The position numbers and the translations under genes were made by a program. Below, piece after piece: positions 39,201 through 49,562 of a DNA stretch of 64,000 bases. How positions within the stretch are numbered: the first letter of the stretch is position 1; every line of letters begins with the position of its first letter. The stretch lies in contig NC_046675.1 in the NCBI RefSeq assembly GCF_003369915.1, forward strand, positions 11,904,001 through 11,968,000, in the 5' to 3' direction. The notes beneath the pieces are model-generated. The model worked only from the letters and a program-made list of their open reading frames with translations. It had not been told where the DNA came from and did not search any database. This DNA comes from Drosophila miranda (lineage: Eukaryota; Arthropoda; Insecta; Diptera; Drosophilidae).

Positions 39201-42200
39201 AAAGTGGACAACAAATGTATCTGGAAAACTGTTTGTGGCTGAAGGCCGCGTCGTGTAAACACAAAGCAGAAAAGGGAACGTAGCAGGAATAGCAGGAGGG
39301 AAAGGAGGCAAAAGCGGACACGGGCCGCACTTAGTCGCTTTGGCTCTGTTTGCAGAGTTAAATGGCACAATGCGTTGATTAAACGTCAACACACACACAC
39401 ACACAAACAGCTGCACACCCACTCGCACACTTAGGTGTATCCAACAACAAATACAGATACACAGACAGCTGTAGGCTGGGAACAATAATATGGCTCGAAA
39501 CGGCACAAGAGAACACAGACCTGTTGGAAAAACAACTACAGAGCACGAAACAAAGCCCAGCAGCGAGAGACGAGGCAGTAGATACCCTTATAAAGATCTC
39601 GTTCTTATGGTAGCTATATGAAATGGTCGTCCGATTTGGGTTAAATAATAGAGAAGAGACACAGGCAAGAATACATTAACTGGCATCAGAGTAGCTTCCA
39701 TTTTTCCAACGCAAGTATCGTAGTACTCTTTGCAAGGGTATAAAAAGGTAAAGTGACTGCCCTGCCTCCCAACCCTTGTACGGACAGCAATCGGCCAGAG
39801 TCCTGTGGCTCTTCCTAGTCCGTGTGTCTGTCTGTCTGGCTGTCCAGGAAGTAGTGTGATTTACAAGGAGCAGCTCAACAGAACAGAACAGGCACAATAA
39901 TAAGCGAACAGCACAAAAGGAGGACACAGGACTGAGTCCACAGTTCTAGAGTTCCACACTGTACAGTGTCATTCGAGAACTTCCGCCGTAGAAGCAGAAG
40001 AATAACCAACCATATGGCCAAAGGCATAGTTTTGTTCGTTGAATGTTATAAACCATAAACTCTAACAAAAGCTGGAGAAAATAGAATTCCCATGAGCGAA
40101 AAGTTAAGTTTTAGAATGCACCATAATAAATTTCCCATTTTCCAGCACTTTGAACTTTTTGCACAGTATTCTCCACCAAAAACCTGAACCGCTTGAGCAT
40201 GAGTTTAAGAGCCAGACAGAATTTTGTGGTCGGTGCTCCATGGTGCTCGACCTGGTGCTGTCCGATTAGCATACATTTAAATTCTCATAATAAACAAGAG
40301 AAATTTGGCGGAATGACGGTCTCCCCCGGACTCTTTGAGGTAGAAAGGATAATAGCTGCGCCTAGACAGCTGATTTATGCGTTGAACAAATATTTATTGT
40401 TTGCTTTAAGGAACTTTCTTAGAGAACCTCAAGTTTTGGTGGGTTTAGGTATAAAGTGGATGCCTCGTTATCCAAAAATGCAAAAGAAAACAGAGCTGCC
40501 AAGGTGTGGCATTCGGCACTCACTTGAGCAGATGCTAACTGCACCAACAAATTGCGAAAGCCTTTCCTCAGTCTGTATATCTCGCCTTGGAGCCATTGTC
40601 AGAGCTGTCAATGTCCATTGACAATTGCTGTGGGGGCTCTGTCAGGAGTTCCTACAGCAGACAGCAGTCAGTTCTTGGCTCTAACCCCTCTACTGCCCTT
40701 CTGGCCCCGTCTACGCCTGTCAGCCAACATTGCTACATGTTCTGAGTGTGTTTGTGTGAGTTCATTGTTTGAATTTCGGCTTAATTAAACAAAGCTGAAA
40801 AGTCAAGAAGCTGCCGGAGCGGGAGCGGAGCCCACATGTGTCTCTGGCTGTTAAATTTGCCAAAACTATAATTATAATTGAAGCCCAAGCATCTATGAAC
40901 ATTCCAGCAGGGGCTTGTGAGTGGAGGAGGGCTAAAGGATGAGCAGCAGCTCGTCCCTTAATTATGAGTGAACTAATTAGATTCATATCGTCCTAAGCTG
41001 ATGGATAACAAGTTTTTCTTCCCTCCAGCGGGGATTCACACTTGCGGTGAGCGACCAGACCTTGGACCTCAAGCTCTTGTCGAATTTTTCCCCATATAAA
41101 TAATTAAAATAACCCAGAGCTGGACGAATGGTGCTGGGACTTCGTCTGTGGAAAAATCTGATTAAAATTTCATTATATTTCGGTCGTGTGCAACAAACCA
41201 GGAAAGCACGTTTCGTAGAGTACATTTAGGGGTAAGTACATGGATGTATAGTGATTGCATTAAGCTGTGATCTAAAACTCGTTTTATCATTTTGGAAGCA
41301 CTGTAGTGAGTATGTGGCTTGTGATATGTATAGTGACCACATCATCTTGAGACTGCACATCATCCAAACACTACAGGAGCATAAGTCTGCACAGCTATGC
41401 TAATTAACCCCTTCCCATCTCATCATACGTGTTTGAAGGTCCTGTTTCCCGTATGGGCAAAACAAATGTTTTCGTTGTGTTTACCCCGTGGCTGCTCTAT
41501 TGCCTGCCGATTTTCACAGGGCATCCAGGTCGTGAGGCCAATGAGGTCTGTTTGTGTTTGCTGCTAGCCTTTAGATTGCCTTGCTGATTGGCCTCGGGGC
41601 AGATTGTCAACGACAGGATAATTAGCTGCAACAGGAGATGACTGTCTGGCGGTATGCTGGGGCGACTGCTGCTTCCGATGTGTATCTGCTGCCACTCTTA
41701 AGCTGATTGTATAAGCAGCATCCCCCTTCTCAATCACTCACTCGCCCACTGACACTCAATCGCTATCTCCCTCTCCGCTGCACTGTGCATCGATTTTATT
41801 TTTCTTTGGCTTTCCTTCAACTTTTTCCGGATTTGCACTGAATTTGAGTGGAAAACTTGCCAAGTGAACGTCAGTCAGTCACTCGTTGGTGCTCCTTTTT
41901 TCAGTGTTACGAGTGCGAGTGCGTGTGTGTGTGTGCTTAAAACAAACATCCCGTTAACCCGCACAAGTGTCGTCGTCACTACACAAGAATTCACACCCAC
42001 ACACTCAGAGGAAAGGAATACAGACTCGCACACTTATGGAGTGAAAGTACACGAATGCAGCTGCACTTGTCTTTATTGAAGGCGGAGAGCGGAGAGGGAG
42101 AATGGGAATGCCAATGGATAAAAGAATGATACGGGAAACTCTATCATATGGATTTTTGTCTAGCCGTGTCAATATGCTCAACAATTGCTCAACCTGCGCA

Positions 42201-45200
42201 AATCCATGAAATGCGAAAGGTATCTACAAAATGCAATAAGATTTCTCGCACATATTTATTATATACTATCTTATAAAAATCATCGCAGCAATATCCATAT
42301 TCGATTCCCCCTCAATTCTTTAACAATTTTGACATGAAATTCAATAAGAAACAATGACATTTCTTAAGTCGTTTTAATAGTCTTAGATCTAGTGAATTTT
42401 CTTGTCCCCAAACCAGCCCTAATTTCTAAATAAAACGCTTGATATAATTCTCCGATTGCCACTGAGAACTTAACTTAACGTTGCTTAATCTTCCCGCACA
42501 GCCAAACCTCTCCTGGAGAAATCTTTGACCTGGCGGCCATAAAAATCAGATCTATTAGGAATATTGTATTTTAGCAATAACTTAGAAATGTCGCTACACG
42601 CCCGACATACAGATGATTGACATGTATATGGTATGACATGGCCATGGCCCTGTTAAATTGACTTGTAATCGTTTGCACTCCGGTGTCATTGTCGGAGTCA
42701 TCGATGCCAAAGACTTTGCTTGTGGCCCCAAAAAACAGACCCACACACACATACGGAAAACCATAAAAAACGGCAGCAAAATAGGGCAAAAAAAAGGGCA
42801 AACACACAATCGTATAGGCAAGGTTTATGGTCAATAAGGAGAGGGCCTTTTTGGGCTGGCGGAATCCCTTTGACTGTCCCATTGAAAATCCTTAGCCCCA
42901 TTTACCTGGTCCTAAAAAAGGGAACAGGTGAATGAGATGTAGCCAACATAAAAATCAGGAATATCCTACCACTTTCATTTACCTTTTCCTGCAGAAGGGC
43001 GAGCTAAGAGAGAAAGGTACGGGGCAGTGCAATTAAACGGCAACACCTAGACAAACACATTGTGGCTCTTGTGGCCAAGATTAATGTGGAATGGCACGGG
43101 CAACGGTCTGTCCTCAGCAGCTGCATCTCCCTCTCTTGATGGTAGGGTCCAGGGCGGTATGCGGTTTCTATATATCCGTGACCCGATTCATGGAGCACAC
43201 AGCATTTTTGCTCATTTATTTTGTGGCCAGCCTCGTGATTATGGCAGGCGCTGTCACACACATTTAATTAGGCAAAATTGCTGACATTTATCTCTCTCCA
43301 GTTTTCTTTTAGTCTATTTCGTCGTCTGTGATTCCCGCAAGTCTAATTGAAACTCCCCACAGTATTCAAGAGATATTTTTCTGTGGTTAGCAAAAAATTA
43401 AGCTACGAAATGTGGCTGAGGGATATTTATGGCTCACAAATTCAACCAAATGTTGTTCAGAGTTGGAATAGTTAGGAAACATTTTTGAAGCGATCTAGGA
43501 TCTCCTCTACATTCCATTCCTCTCTCAAAGTTGCAAAGTTACAAGCCTAGAAACACACACTGAAACTGCGTTTGTGGCAACTTTATCCTTGATGTTGTTG
43601 AGGCATAGCATAAAGCACATAAATTACTGGTTAGACCCTCTGGTAAACAATTACAGTTGCGGCCTGATAGCCCCCATTTCAATTGGCTATCGATACAAAT
43701 TTCGGTACGCCCCTTCACGACCCAATGCTCAATGATTTCGACAAATGGCTGGCGGAAATTTGCACAAATTCCAAAGGATTTGCCACAACAATGGAGGCGC
43801 TTGTTGAATGGAAAGAGAGAGACGGGAGAGAGAAAATGGGAGTGGGAGAGCGAGAAAATTCAATATCAAATAATGCTATTAATATTTTATTATTATTACT
43901 ATGCAAAGCTCGCGAACAATGCCCAAAGCCAAAGTTTTTCCATGCGACGGTTTAAGGGCAATAGAAAATGCGGAATTCAATCCAAGAACACACACAATGG
44001 CTACAATGGAGGGGCTGGAGAGCGGGTCTGGTCGGGACGGGAGGAAAGCATAATACTATTTTTCCATACTCGTATGGGCAATTTCTGTGTGGATGCAAAA
44101 GATTCGCCGAGAGCAGATTAATAATTCAATTAGATGGCAAAACGCGGCGTATGCGTGATGCATTATGCAAATGCCTAGCAGAGGCAGAAGAAACGCGGCA
44201 GACGTTGGCAATTTGGTGGCTGACACATGACGAGGACAAATGTCAGTGTCACCAATTGAGAGCAAGCTCGGGGAATCGCACGAGGTATTAGGTATAAGGT
44301 GCAACTATCATTCATCCTCTCTGGTGAATGGAAATGGAAGTTGGAAAGCCAAAGCCAACTACTGGCAATTAGATCAACTAGATTGATGGGCACAAAGTGA
44401 CCCAATTGAGTGACGAACATCAACCATATTATCGTTGGCTGAATCAAGTGGCTGCGCCCTATCTGCTCTTCCCCAGCAACAGCTTATAAATTAGTTAAAA
44501 ATCTATTTATGTGGAAAATGTGCGTGGCATAAACATGATGCTAACGTGGCCTCCCATCCAGAGGGATTCGCCTCGTTTGCCAACTTTCGTGATACTCATT
44601 ATTTACATTCGATTGAAAGTTAAACGTGCGAACAGATGAGCAGAACTTTGTCGTTCGTTTCGGCACAACATGTATTTAGATTTCTATATCTGTGAGCGTG
44701 CAAGTATATGCGTGTGTGTGCTGCCTCGTATCCTTTACTGCTGCCACGTCAAGCACGTAAATTGCTCGTTTTCGCCCCCAAAAAAAAAAGGATAAACTTT
44801 AGTTCCGTATATACATCCTTGCCTTCCACTGAGCGAACGGAGGAGGAGTTTGGCTCCCCGCTTTTGAAAACTGGATTATGCATCGATGAAGGTGCACGCT
44901 TCTCTGTGTGCCTGTTTGCCTGTATGCGGGAGTATCTGTGTGTTTGGTAGGGGAAAACGAAAAGTTTCACATGTGCTAGGGCTGCTAATGAGACTCGCAT
45001 TCATTTTCATTTAGCAGTTGGCTGGCTAGAAGTGAAATAAATTAAAAGCAAGGAGTGGGACCGAGCGAGAGGAGAAACTTTTGCTGAAACCTTTTGTCGT
45101 GATTTATACATTTTATTAAATAATATAAATGCACGTTTGATGTGTGATAATTGTGTAGAAAAACAGCTATGTCTTTTCATTGCCATAAACTTTGCTCCCC

Positions 45201-46015
45201 ATAGAGTGGGTTATTCCACGAAGGATTTATCGCTTTCCGCATCCTGTTGCTCCCTGCCTGTCATCGCTTTTCTCTTTTGTCTTGACAAATCATCAAAGGG
45301 CATCTGTGCTCAGAGGTTAGTGAAAATATTGATTGCGTATACGCACCATAAACCAGAACAAGGGAAACCACACAAAAACTATACGACAATGTTCGGCGAA
45401 ATATGCGCGCACGTAATAAAAAAGAAATGTTCATAAAAGTTCATGTCCGATGCCTCGCCCTACCCATACAATTCGCCTCTACACCCTCCTGATCAGGGAG
45501 AAAGAGAGAGAGACATTGTAAATTATAGTAGCAATACCTGAACCAGAAGCAGCAGTTTTTTTACGAGCCTCGCAACAGACATAAATCCCAAGGAGGGGCC
45601 GGAGTCAGAGTGAAAACCCAATGAATGCTTCGATGGCAGCCATATGAAAACCGAATAACGAATACCCATAACCCCCTGACCTTCCCCTGCAGTCGGAATC
45701 ACTCACCGTTGTGCCATCATAGCCATTTGTGAGCAGTTGAATGTCGATTTCAATGTCCATGTCCACCTTAGCGGTTGTCAACTGCAGCGGCAGGTGATCG
45801 GCTTCCAGAAGCGTGCCATTACGACTGCTGCTGCTACTGTTGCTGATGGCCATGCCGATGCTGCTGCTGATGGAGCCGGCGGCGGTGGTGGTGCTGCTGG
45901 TGGTCAGGAAAGGACTGCTGTGGTTGCTCCTGCCGCTAGCCGCAGAGGCAGCCACTGCCGCTGCCCCGGCCGCTGTCAGAGCGAATGCTGCAATAGCACT
46001 CATTGCATTTGTCAT
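24695..46015 (-). CDS. Dop1R1: Dopamine 1-like receptor 1, a D1-type GPCR (502 aa)
   Basis: CDS: complement(join(24695..25232,26538..26783,32515..32644,36127..36306,36640..36745,45707..46015)). All five joins use GT-AG sites, keep frame, and give a continuous receptor that matches the Drosophila protein as I recall it, through to the C-terminal [11 protein letters not shown]. It is a plasma-membrane receptor for dopamine that couples to Gs and adenylyl cyclase in neurons, with known roles in arousal and learning (family knowledge). Visible features: an Asn- and Ser-rich glycosylatable extracellular tail, seven hydrophobic segments, amine-binding Asp215 in TM3, DRY at 232-234, CWVP at about 396-399 in TM6, NPIIY at about 433-437 in TM7, and a WCC palmitoylation-type site at about 448-450. 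The start chosen is MTNAM at 46015. The frame is open upstream to 46252, but the D. melanogaster-type leader ATG is not evident. Confidence 0.97.
25233..26537 (-). other. Dop1R1 intron 5 (1.3 kb)
   Basis: Non-coding. It contains an exact TGCGTATACGCA palindrome at 25445-25456 and a CAGT/GTCAG-rich stretch near 25.57-25.61 kb. Donor GTAAGT at 26537, acceptor CAG at 25233. Confidence 0.85.
25445..25456. other. Palindrome TGCGTATACGCA, site 3
   Basis: Exact copy inside Dop1R1 intron 5, followed by ATG, so the right half-site matches the extended form at 20004. Confidence 0.7.
26538..26783 (-). CDS. Dop1R1: Dop1R1 coding exon 5: TM4, second extracellular loop, TM5
   Basis: Runs from YGRWVTRR (end of the second intracellular loop) through TM4 ([17 protein letters not shown]), the extracellular loop with the conserved Cys (KYPTCALD), and TM5 with the Ser pair VVSSCIS expected to contact catechol hydroxyls. 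Donor CG|GTAAGT, acceptor CCACAG. Confidence 0.97.
28076..28120. repeat. Imperfect hexamer repeat (GGCTCT/GGCTGT)
   Basis: Successive CTGGCTGTGGCT-type units in Dop1R1 intron 4; simple repeat. Confidence 0.75.
29221..29268. repeat. Imperfect (GGGATG)n minisatellite
   Basis: G-rich units of GGGATG/GGGGAT/GGACGG in Dop1R1 intron 4. The runs of three to four G could form a quadruplex on the plus strand, which is not the transcribed-RNA sense of Dop1R1. Confidence 0.8.
30161..30188. repeat. (CCAG)n/(CATC)n tetranucleotide repeat
   Basis: CCAG units changing to CATC units in Dop1R1 intron 4. Confidence 0.85.
32515..32644 (-). CDS. Dop1R1: Dop1R1 coding exon 4: TM3 and DRY motif
   Basis: 130 bp, too short for a long ORF. 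It encodes [18 protein letters not shown] and onward to [12 protein letters not shown], so it holds the amine-binding Asp and the DRY G-protein switch. Acceptor CTGCAG, donor AG|GTGAGT. Confidence 0.97.
32645..36126 (-). other. Dop1R1 intron 3 (3.5 kb)
   Basis: Non-coding. Includes a perfect CA microsatellite (33258-33293) and, at about 32.93-33.13 kb, a stretch bounded by GATACCCTCTATA and CCCTTGCATAGAGGATAA that could be an old dispersed repeat (weak). The rest is unstructured. Confidence 0.75.
33258..33293. repeat. (CA)18 microsatellite
   Basis: Eighteen perfect CA units in Dop1R1 intron 3. Confidence 0.97.
36127..36306 (-). CDS. Dop1R1: Dop1R1 coding exon 3: TM1 and TM2
   Basis: Encodes [19 protein letters not shown] (TM1, with the conserved GN), the first intracellular loop ([10 protein letters not shown]) and TM2 with LAIADLFVA. 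It ends at NDLLG. Acceptor CCGCAG, donor G|GTGAGT. Confidence 0.97.
36307..36639 (-). other. Dop1R1 intron 2 (333 bp) with GT-rich repeat
   Basis: The shortest Dop1R1 intron. It contains an interrupted (GT)n tract at 36575-36602. Donor GTAAAG, acceptor CGCAG. Confidence 0.85.
36640..36745 (-). CDS. Dop1R1: Dop1R1 coding exon 2: distal extracellular N-terminus
   Basis: 106 bp encoding [20 protein letters not shown] and on to SIVVV at the start of TM1. NESS and NASE are N-glycosylation sequons. Phase 0 on the upstream side and phase 1 on the downstream side. Acceptor TTGCAG. Confidence 0.97.
38042..38059. other. Variant palindrome CATTGCGAATACGCAATG
   Basis: Differs by one central base from the perfect 18-bp palindrome at 20004-20021. 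Located in Dop1R1 intron 1. Confidence 0.65.
39580..39750. repeat. Probable old transposable-element fragment
   Basis: The segment starts with GATACCCTTATAAAGATC, contains AGCTATATGAAATGGTCGTC, and ends with GCAAGGGTATAAAAAGG. TATACCC/GGGTATA ends around a GTCCGAT core are common in dispersed INE-1/DINE-like Drosophila repeats (from memory). There is no coding capacity, and the boundaries are approximate. Confidence 0.4.
45334..45345. other. Palindrome TGCGTATACGCA, site 4
   Basis: Exact copy about 360 bp downstream (in transcript sense) of Dop1R1 coding exon 1, preceded by GAT as at site 1. Confidence 0.7.
45707..46015 (-). CDS. Dop1R1: Dop1R1 coding exon 1: N-terminal low-complexity tail
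   Basis: Encodes [17 protein letters not shown], Ala/Ser/Thr-rich sequence, and the conserved [20 protein letters not shown] before DGTT|GTGAGT. The frame remains open upstream to an ATG at 46252, which would add 79 residues unlike the family, so 46015 is preferred. The stretch just upstream (FPVLILTPP) may correspond to the leader of the D. melanogaster protein without its initiating Met. Confidence 0.9.
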
Positions 46016-47375
46016 TTGGATGGCGGGTGGGGTTAGGATTAGGACGGGGAAGGAGGTGGGGTTCTGGTCTGGTCTGTTCTGATCTGGTCTGGTAAAGGTT
46101 GGCAGGTCCTCTGCGGTTCGTTCGCTTTGTGCCTCAGTTGCAGGATTGACGGCAGTAAAAGCCCGATGGCCGGATACGGCAATGCAGTTGCAGCATTTCG
46201 CTAATAGTCTTTGATTGAGATGCAATTTGTCCACTGTTTTCCAGATCTTCACTTGGTATTCGTTTTGAATTTTCCTGGCTGTTTGTTCTGTTTATTCATA
46301 GCTGCAGCAGCCGCCAGAGGCCCACAGGCGATGGACGCACTGCACTGAACTCGGGTTCGACCGGAAATTGACCAAGTCCGTGCATCAATCAGGCAAATTA
46401 CTTAAATGGAAGTCAATTCAGGGACCAGGCCGCACCACTCCTTCAATGATTAATTGCCCGATGTCCGACTTTTTGCACTTCCCAGCCACACGCATACGCA
46501 CTGGCACTCGCACACTAGGAGGCAACGCGCGCCCGACAAGAATTCTCGATCGGCACAGACACAGACAGTGACACCGACACAGACGCCGAAAGAGAAACCG
46601 ACATACACCTTCTGGCACTTGGATATGGTAGGGCGGCTCCTGGCGGGCTATGCTTCAGCTTCAGCTGCTGTTTCTGCTGCCGCGTGCCGAACCGTGCGAA
46701 CTGAAGTCTGAACGTCGACTGTCTGGACACGCACGACTGGCCGTGCCGGAGCAGAGACGAGCGTCGGGCCAATGTGTCTCCTTGGCCAGTGCCGCCAAGT
46801 ATCCAACAACTTTCGAATCGTTTTCATACGCGACTGACTGCCAGATGGCCAGAAGGGGAGCCGATGTCAGAGCCGGAATCGGAGCCGGAGCCGACAATTT
46901 TCATTCAACAGGATGAGCCATAACACAGGCGGAATATCTGCGCCGCGCATCCATGAGAGAGCTTTGTTCCATAGAGAGAGTGAGAGAGAGAGAGCACCAA
47001 GCGGGAGGGAGAGTAAGTTGGGGTAAGAGCGCAACAATCACCTGTTGTGCCATAGAAGCGTTTTAGGCGCGACTTCTATACGTTTTCTTGTGGGCGACTT
47101 TGGAGCGTTTTCGCAGTGCGACTTTCTGCACACTTGCTGGGCGCGACTTTTATACAGGGCGCGTCTTTTATACAGTGCGCGACTTTTGAGCATTGCTTGC
47201 GCCCTGCGATTTGCGTTTGGCGACCGGGTGCCTCCATTAGGTCTCATTAGGAGACGACAGCCGCAACCGCATCCAAATGGGCGACAATTTCCAGCTTTTG
47301 ACAAATTGCCGCTGGCACAGAGCCACAAGTCGAGGAGGCAATCTTTCAATTTTAATGTAAAAAACTAGGCTAGCG
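46016..47375 (-). other. Probable Dop1R1 5' UTR and promoter region
   Basis: No gene. GC-richer than the flanking introns, with pyrimidine/purine repeats: GGTCTGGTCTG-type units near 46.06-46.10 kb and GAGA tracts at about 46.975-46.995 kb that could bind GAGA factor. A run of related units containing GCGACTT and TATACAG lies at about 47.07-47.19 kb. The transcription start could not be fixed. Confidence 0.45.
47070..47190. repeat. Short tandem units with GCGACTTTTATACAG-type core
   Basis: Four to five imperfect copies of a GCGACTT core (some followed by CTATACG or TATACAGGGCGC/TATACAGTGCGC) between Dop1R1 and the protease cluster. The period is irregular, roughly 20-35 bp. Confidence 0.6.
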
Positions 47376-47381
47376 TTTATT
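47376..47381 (-). other. Polyadenylation signal of GD-like protease 1
   Basis: AATAAA on the minus strand about 50 bp beyond the stop at 47431, well placed for 3' end formation of the leftmost protease gene. Confidence 0.7.
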
Positions 47382-47430
47382 TTGGCACTGGATTCATATA
47401 AGCTATTCACTAATCTTCTGGGGAAACCCC

Positions 47431-49562
47431 TCAGAACCACATCACCGTATGCAGCCATTCGATGTGCCTGGCCAGATCCGTGTAGATCACGGGCTGCGAG
47501 AGGTCGCAACGATTGCTCAGCCGCTGTCCGGCGGAGACGACTCCGCGCAGCAGCCATATGTCCGACTCCTGGAGCATCAGCCCACCTCCAGAGTCCCCAT
47601 TGCAGGGACCGGCTCCCTCCCGATTACTGGCACAAATGGTGCGTGAGGTGACGAAGCGCACATTCTCAGATGTGAGATTTCCCCGGCACTCCGGCTGGGT
47701 GATGATGTCCGTGTCCGTCATTTTGGCGATCCGAGAATTCCTGTTGCCTCGCTCATCCTCTCCCCAGCCGGCCACATACGACTTGTGGCCCGATGGAAGC
47801 TCGAGCAAATAGTTATCATTCCACAGGCAGATGGGTCGGATATAGTCGCCGATACTAAAAATATAAACATTGTTAAGATTACTCTTAAAGGATCTTTCTT
47901 GCAGCACTTACTCCACTGGCTCTGATAGCCTGAGCGCCGCCAGATCCGCGTCCGTATAGATACTGGGATTGTACTGCTCGTGGATGACAAGCTCGGCTAC
48001 TGCTCGCCGGGCTCCCACTCCTGGCGTCAGCAGGTCCAGGGTGGTGCGTCCCAGCGACACGGCCGTGCGAGAGGCGGGCAGATTGCGGGTGCCGAAGCGG
48101 AAGCAATGTGCCGCCGAGAGCACGGTAAGAGCTGAGATAAGGGTGCCACCGCATAAAAAGTTGTATTCGTTGCCCACCCGCTCGAACAGGGCCACCATCC
48201 AGGGCAGCTGTCCCCGCTCCACCACCTGCCCGAAGTGGATGAGCGGCGTACTGACGGGCTTTTCCCTGCCACAGACTCCATTCAATTGTCCCAGGGTCTG
48301 GGGCCTGTTTCCTGATGGTCGTTGTCGAGATGCTGATGGTGCTGTGGGTCGCTGTGTGGTGGTTGCAGTCGATTCTGGGATAAATTGTGGAGCTGGCGTT
48401 GGTCCTGGACGTGGTCGGAATGGTTCTTGGTGCTGTTGGGGTTGAGGCTGAGGCTGAGGTTGGGGTCGTATTCTCACTGGTTCCTCCGGCTGTTGAGCCT
48501 GTTGAGGGTATTGCGGGTATTGCGGCTGCTGTGGCTGTTGCGGCTGTTGTGAAAATTGTGGCCGCCGAGGCCTTTGTTCTGGTTGTTGTGGCAGGATATT
48601 CAGCAAAGGCGCTGTGGAACGCAGGGTGTGTGATAACGAAAGTTTCGTACTAGGAGGACCATCTGCAACGGTATCAATAAACGAATCAGATGAAGACATA
48701 GATGGAAAGATGGTTCCCCACTTACATGACATAGAACGGCAAAATACCTGGCCGTTGAGGGAGATCATGGTTAGTTTTGGAACAACACCTGGCGTGGGAA
48801 AGTCTACGCGATAGTTGATGGGTTCATTGTGTTGCAGACGATACCTAACCGATTCCTCATTCTCCAGAAGATTAAGGTCCCCGGGGTAGCTCTGAAAGAG
48901 ATGCAAAGAAAGCGCGTCATAATTTGTCTGCTCTCGTATAGATGTCGTCAACAGTTGTAATCGACGTCAGATCCCCCATCTTCGTAAACATAACTCAACT
49001 GGTAAAACCAAACATCCAAAACAGCACCAGCGACAGCACAGCAGCTGAGGCTCGGGCGATATTAATACTAGTCTTTAGTAAAAACCGGTCGCACAACTTT
49101 GTTCCATACCGGAGAGAACAGATCAGAACAGATCAGAACAGATCAGAACGGAACGACACGGAACGGAAGAGAATCAAGTAACAGCACTGGGGGGTTTCCC
49201 CTCAGGCCTTATCAGGTATGCAATTCCCATGAAAATCTACTGCAACATTGAGTTCGCAATTGTGATAGGGGAAAATCACGCTCCCATGTGAGAGTAAGGT
49301 CAATGCATGATAAGAGAGCGCACAAAACAACAGCTGGAAAGGGAAAACTTACAGAGGTATGTCGACCTGGCTGGGAAAGCTCTACACGGAGTGTATTCTC
49401 CACAATGGTGGAATCCAATTTCAGGCTTATGTGCCCGATATGCTCCTGGTTGTAGGCCAAGTACTCAAACAGCTCTGGGCAGGCAATGTATGGTAGGTTT
49501 TGTCCCCAGTTAAGAGATATCTGAAGCAGAGCCAGCAGGAGACCTAGTTGTAGCGAACACAT
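47431..49562 (-). CDS. GD-like secreted serine protease 1 (516 aa)
   Basis: CDS: complement(join(47431..47854,47912..48662,48726..48891,49353..49562)); all joins are GT-AG and in frame. It has a signal peptide (LQLGLLLALLQISLNWGQ), a gastrulation-defective-type N-terminal domain (about 25-140), a Pro/Gln-rich linker (about 150-216, runs of QQPQQPQ and QPQPQPQPQ), and a chymotrypsin-fold domain. The triad is complete: His311 (SAAHC), Asp365 (DADLA), Ser464 (NGDSGGG). The canonical IVGG activation site is replaced by PLIHFGQVV, and the residue at position 189 by chymotrypsin numbering is Gly, not Asp, so the specificity is not trypsin-like. It is probably an extracellular or haemolymph protease of the Drosophila CG9649/CG9631/CG31326 group near 88A (naming from memory, uncertain). 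It is the leftmost of four tandem relatives. Confidence 0.93.
49115..49149. repeat. Tandem decamer repeat (GAACAGATCA)n
   Basis: About 3.5 copies of a 10-bp unit inside the first intron of GD-like protease 1. Confidence 0.85.

Larger units (their letters stand above)
36746..45706 (-). other. Dop1R1 intron 1 (9 kb), probable regulatory DNA
   Basis: No supportable protein exon. Contains a variant palindrome at 38042-38059, a probable transposon fragment at about 39580-39750, an exact TGCGTATACGCA at 45334-45345, and a plus-strand 5'-UTR-like stretch near 41.87 kb. A 103-codon hydrophobic minus-strand ORF at 42571-42882 has no supporting context. Confidence 0.75.

Noticed and set aside
42571-42882. 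103-codon hydrophobic minus-strand ORF in Dop1R1 intron 1
   Set aside because: AT-rich stretch open in three frames, with no splice partners, promoter or family resemblance; most likely chance.
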